From Candidatus Bathyarchaeota archaeon (lineage in GTDB: Archaea; Thermoproteota; Bathyarchaeia; TCS64), in assembly GCA_018396695.1 (NCBI GenBank), contig JAGTQU010000019.1, positions 1 through 36,961 of the forward strand: 36,961 bases of DNA, given 5' to 3'. The notes beneath the pieces were generated by a model. That model did no database searches and was not told the DNA's origin. It saw only the letters and a list, made by a program, of their open reading frames with translations. How positions within the stretch are numbered: position 1 is the stretch's first letter; each line of letters starts with the position of its first letter. The position numbers and the translations under genes are program-made. Positions 1-7,649 of this stretch are shown here, in pieces.

Positions 1-130
1 GGTTGCTCTGCTTAGGCTCCTCGGCTTCGAGGGCTTGGAGGAGCATTATCTCCATCTCAGCCATCTTGGTTATGGCGTCGACTACGAAGACCCTCACCTC
101 CTCGCTTCCGCTCTCCCCAAGTTTCTTCAT
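1..130 (-). CDS. Partial coding sequence running off the window edge, unidentified
   Basis: On the minus strand a reading frame is open from an ATG at 130 to the window edge (43 codons), beginning MKKLGESGSEEV and containing an amphipathic stretch (VFVVDAITKMAEMEIMLLQ). The frame is also open upstream to a TGA at 170-172, with no further ATG. Third codon positions are rich in G and C, unlike the AT-rich genes further on, so this may be a gene of different origin or a remnant with a lost 5' end. I do not recognise the family. The 3' part lies outside the window. Confidence 0.3.
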   Translation of the reverse strand, partial: MKKLGESGSEEVRVFVVDAITKMAEMEIMLLQALEAEEPKQSN

Positions 131-277
131 GGTTAGCTTATAGCCATGTTCACTATATTCTGGATCAGCTCAGTGATCTCATCTTTGGAGACAGCTGCCG
201 ATTTATGCGGGCACCGAAGTGTGTAGATCTTTTATCAGTTTTCAGCGTGAAAGCGTTATGAGTCTGAATATTAGCGG

Positions 278-424
278 TCAAGTTCTAATAAGTTCTCTAT
301 AAACCTCTCTTATTCTTCTGAATTCTCCGTCGAGCTTCTCTTTAAGCTTATCAGGTTGGGTGTATCTGTATGAGTAATGTGCGATTTTTAACCACGGGAG
401 CGGAGCAGAAAATACGTTTATCAG
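278..424 (-). pseudogene. Decayed C-terminal gene fragment
   Basis: A minus-strand frame ending in TGA at 278-280 is open back to a TAG near 425 and encodes about 48 residues of plausible protein, rich in charged helix (KLKEKLDGEFRRIREVYREL). It has no ATG, GTG or TTG start, so it looks like the tail of a gene that lost its front. The family is not recognised. A chance open frame cannot be excluded at this length. Confidence 0.25.
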
Positions 425-734
425 CTAATATCCTTTTTTACTCTACAGCCTACAGCTATGATTAGACTCGGTTTCTCGGTTCTCACTGTAATCTATAAAC
501 TTCGCATAGCATTTTAAGCAACCCCTAACACGGCAGACTAAATTTCTCAGCCGTTCGTCAACATCCCATGTATATACGCTCCCTACGATTCATACTGGAC
601 GTAATGACCTATTATTTTAAAATGAATAATTTAAACATCAATATGTTAGGATGAAGCACCTCTTATTGTACATACGAAGTCCAAGTGCACGAAAGCAGAC
701 CAGATCTAATATATAACCTAACCTAGTACACTAA

Positions 735-878
735 GGATCCCTAAAAGGCTGTAATGAAGAACAAAAATACCGCAACGAAATAATAGAAGCAGCGCAAACA
801 TATCCGTTCGCAGGAAAAATTGTGCTAGTAACCTCCAAAAAGATTGAGAAAGCATCCAAAAAACTAAAGTACTCTTAA
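735..878 (+). pseudogene. Decayed C-terminal gene fragment
   Basis: A plus-strand frame between a TAA at 732-734 and a TAA at 876-878 encodes 47 residues ending in a basic, strand-plus-helix segment (KIVLVTSKKIEKASKKLKYS). No start codon is in frame. It resembles the C-terminus of a small alpha/beta protein, but I cannot name the family. Together with 278-424 it suggests that 131-954 is a graveyard of broken genes. Confidence 0.25.
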
Positions 879-954
879 CCCTAAGACAAAAAAATTTTCT
901 CCTAATGCCACTTTCTCTTTCGGTTTGGAATAAGCCTTTTAAGATTCGGCGCTT

Positions 955-1875
955 ATGGCAAGTTTGGTTATGGATATGAAGAGAACAGTTATGCTTGGGA
1001 CGTTGACGATTCTATTCTTAAGCGTTGTTTTAGCCTCATTAGTCTACGCTGTTCCACCACGAGCTTCAGACGTGGAAATAACTCCTAAAATCACAGTTAA
1101 GGGTCCAGTAGCCATGGGTAAAGCCGCGAAGCCGCCAAAGCAAGCGGCAACAGGCATACTTGGCGACCTTGTAACAGGAGAAAAATATGCTATTGTTATA
1201 GGCATTTCAGACTATTACGGCGAAGCGAACGACCTTGAATATGCAGATGACGATGCCATGGACTTCTATAACACCCTAATCGCAGCTTATGGATTTTCAG
1301 ATGAAAACATCGTTCTATTAATTGATGGTTATGCAACTCGCCTAAACATACTGACAGCTGTTAACAACTTAAAAGAAACTATTACCGCTTATGATGAAGT
1401 TGTCTTCTTCTATAGCGGCCATGGTGCAAGAGGCAAAGCCAATGATGGAGACCGAGAAGCTACTGACGAGGCCATGGTTCCATACGAGTGTACAGCGGAA
1501 TCACTAATTTGGGATGGACAACTTGCAGCGCTTTTTTCAGGCTTTGCAACTTCGCGGATAATTTTCATTTTCGATTCGTGCTATTCTGGCGGGATGACAG
1601 ACCTTAAGGCTGGAGGAAGAATCGTGGTCATGGCGTGTTCTGAGAACGGCTTATCCTACGAGTTTGAAAGCTTTCAAAACGGGCAATTCACATATTACTT
1701 TGTAGAAGAGGGAATCGTGGCTGGAAAAGCGGACATATGGGACCATGATGCTGATGGATCTTTCGGCGAAGCAAGCGACGTTGTTGTTGAGGAAGCCTTT
1801 GACTATGCGAAAGCTAACTGCAAATACCAAACTCCAACAATAAGCGACACCTTCACGAAGGACCTGCTACCTTAA
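955..1875 (+). CDS. Secreted caspase-family (peptidase C14) protein
   Basis: The 306-residue product has an N-terminal hydrophobic signal segment (about residues 8-32) followed by a caspase-fold domain at 75-255. Both catalytic motifs are visible: FYSGHG with His156, and FDSCYSGG with Cys209. Strand motifs YAIVIGISDY and the acidic YADDDAMDF are typical of the metacaspase/C14 group, which usually cleaves after basic residues. A D-rich loop (DHDADGSFGEA, 263-273) resembles a calcium-binding loop. There is no C-terminal anchor, so the protein is probably released or loosely surface-held. ATG 955 was chosen, but the in-frame ATGs at 970 and 976 also leave a signal peptide. Neighbours are decayed fragments and a surface beta-helix protein, consistent with an extracellular role. 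The substrate is unknown. Confidence 0.85.
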   Translation: MASLVMDMKRTVMLGTLTILFLSVVLASLVYAVPPRASDVEITPKITVKGPVAMGKAAKPPKQAATGILGDLVTGEKYAIVIGISDYYGEANDLEYADDDAMDFYNTLIAAYGFSDENIVLLIDGYATRLNILTAVNNLKETITAYDEVVFFYSGHGARGKANDGDREATDEAMVPYECTAESLIWDGQLAALFSGFATSRIIFIFDSCYSGGMTDLKAGGRIVVMACSENGLSYEFESFQNGQFTYYFVEEGIVAGKADIWDHDADGSFGEASDVVVEEAFDYAKANCKYQTPTISDTFTKDLLP

Positions 1876-2403
1876 AATCACCACTTCTTAACCTATTTTT
1901 CCGGCTTTATTGTTATCGTTGGTGTTGAGTGCTTACCGATTTTACAGCAGAGCTTTATGGAGCTTTACCAGGGGCTTCTAAAAGAACAGAAGAGTCAGAA
2001 CGCTCATACAGTTCAAAATGTGACTCATCTGATTCTGCGTAAGGCTAAGGCTGAAGCTGGATGAGTATCTAGAAGATTGCTTATTATGAGAATAGCAGAG
2101 AGGGAGAGAGTCTATGAACTTGAGGCTTATACTCGACTTTCACTATGGTTTAAAATTTCTGCCCCTTTTTTCTGTTCGCTTACATAGAGAATTTACTGTG
2201 CGCAGCGGAATCGGCGATTAGATTATAGACATGCTTTCTCCAAATTCTCTGATATAGCACATGTAACTCGGCGAAACTTGGTTTTCGCGCCGCTGCTGAG
2301 GGAGGCTGGCATGATTACTCACAGGATTCAAGTCAGGCTCAACTGGGGGCAGCCAGAGGTTCCCAAGCTGAAGTTTTCAGATATGCTATTTCCTATAAAT
2401 TGT

Positions 2404-2431
2404 ATTTATTTCCCAATATTGGGAAATAAAT
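2404..2431. promoter_or_regulatory. 28-bp perfect palindrome, candidate operator
   Basis: Positions 2404-2431 form a perfect palindrome with half-site ATTTATTTCCCAAT and its exact complement, centred between 2417 and 2418. It abuts the TATA-like box of the next gene. The right arm GGGAAA (2421-2426) is also inverted against TTTCCC (2441-2446) on the other side of the TATA box, giving three half-sites. This geometry fits a dimeric repressor that blocks TBP/TFB access. Confidence 0.6.
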
Positions 2432-2440
2432 TTTATATAT
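2431..2440 (+). promoter_or_regulatory. TATA-like box for the beta-helix surface protein
   Basis: TTTTATATAT is a good archaeal TATA box. It lies about 40-45 bases before the ATG at 2479, so transcription would start near 2460 and leave a short leader. It sits between inverted GGGAAA and TTTCCC half-sites. Confidence 0.5.
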
Positions 2441-2478
2441 TTTCCCAGAGATAGAAAGTATGCCTTTTAAAAGGGTTT

Positions 2479-3408
2479 ATGGAGAGTCTACTCGTGTTTA
2501 GGCTAAAAAATAGGATGCGAAAAATCGTTGTTTTGGCTTTACTGTTTCTCCTGCTGCCGATTGCTGAGATGGCGCTGATTGATGTTGTCTCAATCAAAAC
2601 TTCCAGCATAGTTCAAGCAAACCCGGAAGATTCTCATACTATCCGTATTCTGGCCAACGGGACAATTAAACCCGATACGCCGAATATATGGACCAACTAT
2701 TCCACGTATGTTTTATTAGGAGACCTTAAAGTTCAAGCCGGCATTGATGAACCTGCGATTATTGTTGAAAGAGACAACATAGTATTTGATGGAAACGGGT
2801 ATAAGCTTGAAGGAATTGACAGTTATGGGTCTACGGGGATATTGATTTGGAATAGAAAAAACGTGATAATCAAAAACATGGAGATTACAAAATTCTATAT
2901 GGGCATCCGTATTCTAGATTCGTCGGAAATCAGCTTAATTGGAAACCGGATAACTAAAAACCACCGCCACGGTATTTATTTAGAGTGTTCCGAATCTAAC
3001 TTGACAGACAATAGCATAATTGAAAACTACATAGCTGGAAATAAGGAGGGGAGTGGCATCTATGCGATTGGTCACGAGATTTATGATCCGGTACCTGAGT
3101 TGCTTATCCCAAAAGGGACTAGAATCATAGGGAACACTATAAAAGGTAACGATGGGGGCATCTTCATGGAACGCTCTGCTAACAACAACATAAGTTTGAA
3201 TAGAATAGATGGAAACTATAATGGCGTCGACCTTTCGTATGTTAACAATACCATTCTAACAAGAAACAGTATAGGGGGAAACACGTATGGTGCTGTAATC
3301 ATGACTTCTTATGATAATGGAATAATTGGGAACGACATAACCGAAAACAATAATGTTGGCATCTGGCTTGCCGGGACTTTAAACATCAGTATAAGAAAAA
3401 CAACATAA
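2479..3408 (+). CDS. NosD-like right-handed beta-helix surface protein, N-terminal part (frameshifted)
   Basis: This frame encodes 309 residues: a signal or membrane segment at about 15-35, then parallel beta-helix repeats from about 75 to the end, with recurring NxIxxNxxGI turns (for example NRITKNHRHGIYLE, NDITENNNVGIWLA). Such repeats are seen in NosD and pectin-lyase-like proteins that bind or cleave polysaccharide. The frame stops at TAA 3406-3408 in mid-repeat, and the same protein continues in another frame (see 3591-4913). Adding one A to the A-run at 3396-3400 joins both into one 811-residue protein. So this is the front half of a broken or recoded gene. Cargo and ligand are unknown. 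Confidence 0.75.
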   Translation: MESLLVFRLKNRMRKIVVLALLFLLLPIAEMALIDVVSIKTSSIVQANPEDSHTIRILANGTIKPDTPNIWTNYSTYVLLGDLKVQAGIDEPAIIVERDNIVFDGNGYKLEGIDSYGSTGILIWNRKNVIIKNMEITKFYMGIRILDSSEISLIGNRITKNHRHGIYLECSESNLTDNSIIENYIAGNKEGSGIYAIGHEIYDPVPELLIPKGTRIIGNTIKGNDGGIFMERSANNNISLNRIDGNYNGVDLSYVNNTILTRNSIGGNTYGAVIMTSYDNGIIGNDITENNNVGIWLAGTLNISIRKTT

Positions 3409-3590
3409 TACTGAACGGCGAGGCTGGTGTCCTGCTTGACTCGGCGGCAAATTCTACCAGTATTACCCGAAACACAATAGAACGCAACAAAAAGGGCATC
3501 TGGATTTATAATTCGCAACCGTGGCTTCCAGATCCGTCAGATAACTGGATTTTCGGCAACAACTTCTACGACAACGACGATCAGGTTGCG

Positions 3591-4913
3591 ATGGATGTTA
3601 CGACTCCAAGTGGTGTTTTCGATGATGGTTATCCAAGCGGCGGCAACTACTGGAGCCACTACACGGGTGTTGACGTTAAAAGCGGACCTTCGCAAGATTC
3701 GCCTGGAAGCGACAGCATAGTCGACATGCCCTTCATCATCTACGACGACCCCGATGACATCAAGGACATCAAGGATAGTTATCCGTTTATCGCTCCAGTA
3801 GGCTCGGTTGACGTGGGCACTTTGGGTGGAACAGATTACGGCGTTGACTTTGTAACCAATTCAACAGCCGTCTCAGCGTTCCTGTTCGACCCGTCTGCTG
3901 ATCCCCCATACATAAGTTTCGAAGTGGAAGGGGAAGAAGGAACTGCAGGCTTCTGCAGGGTGAAAATTCCGAAAGCCGTTTTATCGGCGGGGGACACAGA
4001 ATGGGTTGTAGAAGTCAACGGACAACCCGTAGACTACACGGTTTCCTCAGACGCCGAGAACACCTACCTATACTTCACATACCACCATAGCATACAAGAA
4101 GTTAAAATAATAGGGAAAGAGACGCAGTTCACGCCTCCCCCACCGCCTCCTCCGCCTGATACACCTCCTTCCCCAGTGACTCTAAACCCTCCTTCTGAAA
4201 TCACTGAGACTTCCATGAAGTTGAGTTGGACGGAAAGCGTTGACACAGACTTCAAAAGCTACGTTGTTTATCAATCGAATGCTGGTGGATCCCTTGGGGC
4301 ACCAATATATGCTTTAACAACAAAGTCAGCGACGTCGTACACGGTGACTGATTTGACGGCTGATACAACCTACTATTTCACAGTTAGAGTTTATGATACC
4401 GGCGACCTGTACGCTGATTCTAACCAGGTGAGCGGTAAAACATTGGCTGCTCCAGCGCCTGCCACAGTTGAAAGCTGCGACTCAGCCGGCACTACTAAGA
4501 ACACCTTTAATCTAGGTGAAGACGTGTACGTTAAGGGAGGAGGCTACGCCCCCTCAACTGAATACGTAGTTTACATAGTTGCAGACGCTGACTGGATGGA
4601 CGGCATGGCGATCCCGGCTAATGTCGCGTGGAAATACATCACCACAGATTCCACGGGCAACCTGCCTCGAGACGCAGTTTGGCCAAATCCACTGTCCGCC
4701 GGTAAATACGATATCATCGTTGATGTTAACAAGAACGACGTGTATGACGAAGCCGTAGACGCTTTAGACGACTTTGACGTGAAGACCGCAGGGTTCTTCG
4801 TGATACCTGAATACTGGCTGGGCACAGTCCTAGGCTTAACAGGATGCTTCGCAGCTCTCGGAGCATACTACATGTCAAAAAGAGGGCGTATCTATCACCC
4901 CAGCTACCAATAA
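3591..4913 (+). CDS. Beta-helix surface protein, C-terminal part: NosD end, FnIII domain, membrane anchor
   Basis: First ATG of a frame that is open back to the frameshift near 3400. The upstream codons (NNIILNGEAGVLLDS...) continue the beta-helix of the previous feature. After the helix comes the typical archaeal NosD ending (GGNYWSHYTGVD, then SPGSDSIVDMPFII). A polyproline linker lies at about residues 182-195, a fibronectin type III domain at 196-285 (TSMKLSW, TTYYFTVRVYD), and a second beta-rich domain at about 290-400. A C-terminal transmembrane segment (IPEYWLGTVLGLTGCFAALG) is followed by a basic tail. It is an anchored extracellular protein. On its own this piece would lack a signal peptide, which supports the single-gene reading. 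ATG 3591 is probably not a true start. Confidence 0.7.
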   Translation: MDVTTPSGVFDDGYPSGGNYWSHYTGVDVKSGPSQDSPGSDSIVDMPFIIYDDPDDIKDIKDSYPFIAPVGSVDVGTLGGTDYGVDFVTNSTAVSAFLFDPSADPPYISFEVEGEEGTAGFCRVKIPKAVLSAGDTEWVVEVNGQPVDYTVSSDAENTYLYFTYHHSIQEVKIIGKETQFTPPPPPPPPDTPPSPVTLNPPSEITETSMKLSWTESVDTDFKSYVVYQSNAGGSLGAPIYALTTKSATSYTVTDLTADTTYYFTVRVYDTGDLYADSNQVSGKTLAAPAPATVESCDSAGTTKNTFNLGEDVYVKGGGYAPSTEYVVYIVADADWMDGMAIPANVAWKYITTDSTGNLPRDAVWPNPLSAGKYDIIVDVNKNDVYDEAVDALDDFDVKTAGFFVIPEYWLGTVLGLTGCFAALGAYYMSKRGRIYHPSYQ

Positions 4914-5215
4914 ACTCTCTTTTTTCTTCGCGCGAACAATGCTTCTGCAATAAGCTTTGAAGGTTTAAAATTGAAGCGAGTGTGCGTCTTCGTGGATAAG
5001 GGAGACGGTTAGGACCAACTGGAGCTGCTGGGTGGAGGATGTAGAAACCATAATATTGCAAGGATTTCTACTTCAAATTGACAAGTTTTTTTAAAACTAT
5101 GGTTATTAAAATCAATGGAGGATCTTATCATCAATCTGAATAGGGTTGCATTATAAAAGGTTTAAAGTATACATGATAAAATTAAAAGGGAGTATTAGTT
5201 ATTTTATCTATTAAC
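4914..5215. other. Convergent intergenic region
   Basis: About 300 bases between the converging surface-protein and creatininase genes. A T-rich run right after the stop (about 4917-4926) and another at 5086-5093 could serve as plus-strand terminators. No gene is supported. A minus-strand open frame at 4726-5061 lies mostly over the upstream gene and looks like a shadow. Confidence 0.45.
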
Positions 5216-6061
5216 CTATTTTTTCTTCAAAGGTTCTAAGGCTTTTTCCCTTGATACTGATATCTGTGGCAACTCGAATCTCTCGAACCTTTCAACGAAG
5301 CCGCATAGCCAGTCAACAACTTCGTTCATCAAGTTCTCAGAGAATTCCCTGGTAATCATAGAATAATCCGTGGTTCCGGGAGAATCTTTCGGATGCGCCT
5401 CAGTCATCGAGCCGGAATCGGAAACGTCTGCCGTTTTTAAAGGCATACGGATGATCCCATCCCTGAATTTAGCCGAACCAAGGTTCACGAGCTCTATCTC
5501 TTCATCAACCTGCTTAGTAGGCGATAGGATAGCAAACTCCATTTTCACGACTTCGGGGCGCGAAGCCAGCATGAAAGCAGTTTCAGCGTAGCCGGCGTGA
5601 GCCATAACGGGCTGGCCGAATATGGGTCTATTCAGGATGTCCCACCATTGAGCGATGGCGCAGAGCATACCGTATCTTTCTCTCGCCTTCCTTGCAGCCT
5701 CCGAAAGGGCCCCTAGGTTCCCCCCATGGCCGTTAATGAAGAGTACTCTTGTTATACCGTATCGGCTGAGCGACGTGAGAATGTCGAAAATCACGTTTTG
5801 AAAGGTTGAAAATTTCAGTGTTATCACTCCTGGGAAGTCGCTATGGTGGCCTGATACACCGTAGGGCATGACAGGCAACACTAGGGAGCCACTCTTCTTG
5901 CCAACCCTATCAGCGATAGTCCAAGCCTGAATCCAATCAGCCCCGAGTCCAAGGTGGGGGCCATGCTGCTCCACCGACCCCGTGGGCACAATAGCCAGCT
6001 TTGTTTTCTTGAATTTCTCCCCAGCCTCGATCCAACTCATATTAGATAATTCATAAACCAT
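5216..6061 (-). CDS. Creatininase-family amidohydrolase
   Basis: The 281-residue protein is a member of the creatininase/creatinine amidohydrolase family, metal-dependent hydrolases of cyclic or linear amides. Family motifs are present in order: PTGSVEQHGPHL with metal ligands Glu31 and His33, Asp42 in LGADW, HGGN with His112, and Glu160 in HAGYAETA. Length is slightly above the usual 240-260. The family includes creatininase, the riboflavin/F420-pathway formamide hydrolase ArfB and MftE, so the substrate cannot be fixed from sequence. A role in archaeal flavin/F420 synthesis (ArfB) is possible, since this organism uses F420, but no pathway gene is adjacent. It stands alone, with its own TATA-like box upstream. 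Confidence 0.85.
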   Translation of the reverse strand: MVYELSNMSWIEAGEKFKKTKLAIVPTGSVEQHGPHLGLGADWIQAWTIADRVGKKSGSLVLPVMPYGVSGHHSDFPGVITLKFSTFQNVIFDILTSLSRYGITRVLFINGHGGNLGALSEAARKARERYGMLCAIAQWWDILNRPIFGQPVMAHAGYAETAFMLASRPEVVKMEFAILSPTKQVDEEIELVNLGSAKFRDGIIRMPLKTADVSDSGSMTEAHPKDSPGTTDYSMITREFSENLMNEVVDWLCGFVERFERFELPQISVSREKALEPLKKK

Positions 6062-6091
6062 TTTTGGTTCGCTTAAGACCGGTATAATTTT

Positions 6092-6108
6092 GTTTATAAA
6101 GTTTTATA
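6092..6108 (-). promoter_or_regulatory. TATA-like box of the creatininase-family gene
   Basis: On the minus strand this reads roughly ATATAAAACTTTATAAA. It is an AT-rich TATA element about 31-47 bases before the ATG at 6061, the position expected for a short-leader archaeal transcript. Confidence 0.4.
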
Positions 6109-6852
6109 TCTAGATAAATGAAAAATAATATTGCGATAATTGAATAAACTTTTATCATCTTTTAATAAGAGCTGCCAAAACCTTCGACCTAAATGGACCC
6201 ATAATAGCAACTGATCGAGATATTCCTTGTAAAACCCTATTTTTAATTATTAAGAATGTGAAAACTTGATTTCCTATTAACAGCGACCAAGAGAAAATTG
6301 TAGTGTTCATATGTTTTCTTGCATGGAAAAGTTTCAAACGGGAATTGTAATAAAAATCTACAATTTTTGGCTATAATGGTAAATCTACAACTCAATAGTT
6401 CCATGCATTTTTTCATGAAAGGAATATCATTTTTATAAATAAACAATTTACCCTCGTATTAAAAAATCGTAAGATAGAGCGTTTACTAGTTGAACGAATG
6501 TTGCAACATGAGTACGAAAGTTACAATGCGGCAATGCCGAGAATGCCTTAGGGTCTCCGATGATCTGCGTGCAGACTTGCTGAATATCCCTATCCTGTCT
6601 TCAAGGAGCTCCCTTAAGTCCGCTTCTGCACCTCTACAATCCAATCAGGGTCCGTCTCAAAACCACGCTCACCAAGTCAATCCCTAGAAAAAACATACAC
6701 GTCTTTAAACTCCCAGAAGCTAACCTCCTACGCCAAAGCTCAACAAAGACAACTTAAAGCATTAGTATGTTATTATTTCACAAATAAATTAACATTTTTA
6801 GTAAATATTATGTGTGAAATGCGATTAGGTTTGATTTGCCTAGGAAATAAAA
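6109..6852. other. Long AT-rich intergenic stretch with a possible broken gene
   Basis: No intact gene is supported here. Within it, on the minus strand between about 6480 and 6680, two adjacent frames look coding: one with ERGFETDPDWIVEVQKR ending at TAA 6614-6616, the other continuing with ADLRELLEDRIGIFSKS to a stop near 6490. This is what a small gene broken by a frameshift would leave. The 65-codon plus-strand frame at 6490-6687 overlaps it and has unlikely composition. The rest is very AT-rich and gives no recognisable element. Confidence 0.4.
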
Positions 6853-7602
6853 TTAATTAATTTTCAATAATTTTTTAAGATTGTTAGTTGCCGTTTCTCC
6901 TACGTACTCCAGATCCAGATTTTTTAACTCTGAAATCTTCTCAACGACTTTTATCACGCCTTCAGGTTCACCAGAATCTGTCTCAGTGAGGATATACTCT
7001 ATCGAAATTTTCGCTACGATTTCTCTGAAAGATTTATTATTTGGATCAAAAAGAGCTCGCTGACCTATCGATAGATAGATTCCCATATTGATGCATCTTT
7101 GAGCATAGTATATATCTTTTGAAAAACCATGGATTGCCACCCCCACCTTCGATAAGTCAACCTCTTCTATAACGTCCAGAACCTCCTCGTCCGGCGTCCT
7201 ATCATGGACTAGAGCCGGTAACTTTAACTTCTTAGCCAGCTTAAGTTGTTCTCTAAATAGCTCTAACTGGATACTTTTATCGATATACTCGTTAACGAAT
7301 TTCCCTTCAGAGTCTCTGCGACCGACATAATCTAGCCCTATTTCGCTGATGGCTACAACCTTACTAGCTTTCGCAAGTTCCCCAATCTTCCTAACGGCTT
7401 CTTCACTATACTGATCAGCGTTCCAAGGGTGTATGCCAACGCACGCTTTAACTGTTGGAAACATCTCCGCTGTTCTTACCGCTTCTACGGATGACTTGAT
7501 ATCTATCCCGGCGGTGAGTATGAGCTTGACACCCTTTTCTTCAGCCCTTTTAACGGCATCTATACTCTTTGTATCAATGTGACAATGGCTTTCTGAAAAC
7601 AT
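6853..7602 (-). CDS. TatD-family metal-dependent hydrolase
   Basis: The 249-residue protein has the TatD TIM-barrel pattern: metal ligands His6 and His8 in SHCHID, the GIHPW motif at 56-60, Glu87 in SEIGLDY, His133 in VHDR, His158 in IHGF and Asp209 in ETDS. TatD enzymes are Mg-dependent 3'-5' nucleases, and archaeal members may act on DNA or on other phosphoesters, so the substrate is open. The length matches the family. It begins 47 bases after the amidohydrolase gene on the same strand, so both may share a transcript. Confidence 0.85.
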   Translation of the reverse strand: MFSESHCHIDTKSIDAVKRAEEKGVKLILTAGIDIKSSVEAVRTAEMFPTVKACVGIHPWNADQYSEEAVRKIGELAKASKVVAISEIGLDYVGRRDSEGKFVNEYIDKSIQLELFREQLKLAKKLKLPALVHDRTPDEEVLDVIEEVDLSKVGVAIHGFSKDIYYAQRCINMGIYLSIGQRALFDPNNKSFREIVAKISIEYILTETDSGEPEGVIKVVEKISELKNLDLEYVGETATNNLKKLLKIN

Positions 7603-7649
7603 ACTGATACTAAATAGGTTGAATAGGTTAATGAAGATTTTTCAAAAAG

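Larger units (their letters stand above)
131..954. other. Long stretch without an intact gene
   Basis: Between the partial gene at the window edge and the caspase-like gene there are 824 bases with no intact open frame. It holds the two coding-like fragments described at 278-424 and 735-878. The rest (about 425-730) shows stops in all frames and no repeat or RNA gene that I can recognise. Confidence 0.5.
1876..2478. other. Intergenic stretch with possible remnant and promoter
   Basis: About 600 bases without an intact gene. Directly after the caspase-like stop the same frame stays open for 62 codons to a TGA at 2062-2064, encoding a helical segment (SFMELYQGLLKEQKSQNA) that may be a remnant or chance. 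The right end carries a long palindrome and a TATA-like box, described separately. Confidence 0.45.

Noticed and set aside
4726-5061. 111-codon minus-strand open frame at the end of the surface-protein gene
   Set aside because: It is opposite a clear coding region with a membrane anchor and has no recognisable motif; the Arg/Ser-rich composition is typical of an antisense frame.
5216-6061. Mycofactocin-type creatininase (MftE)
   Set aside because: No mycofactocin precursor, radical SAM or glycosyltransferase gene is nearby, so nothing ties it to that pathway.
6155-6446. Two overlapping minus-strand open frames of 60 and 67 codons
   Set aside because: Very AT-rich sequence rich in Phe, Ile, Lys and Asn codons with no conserved motif, overlapping each other; a chance result in AT-rich DNA is likelier.
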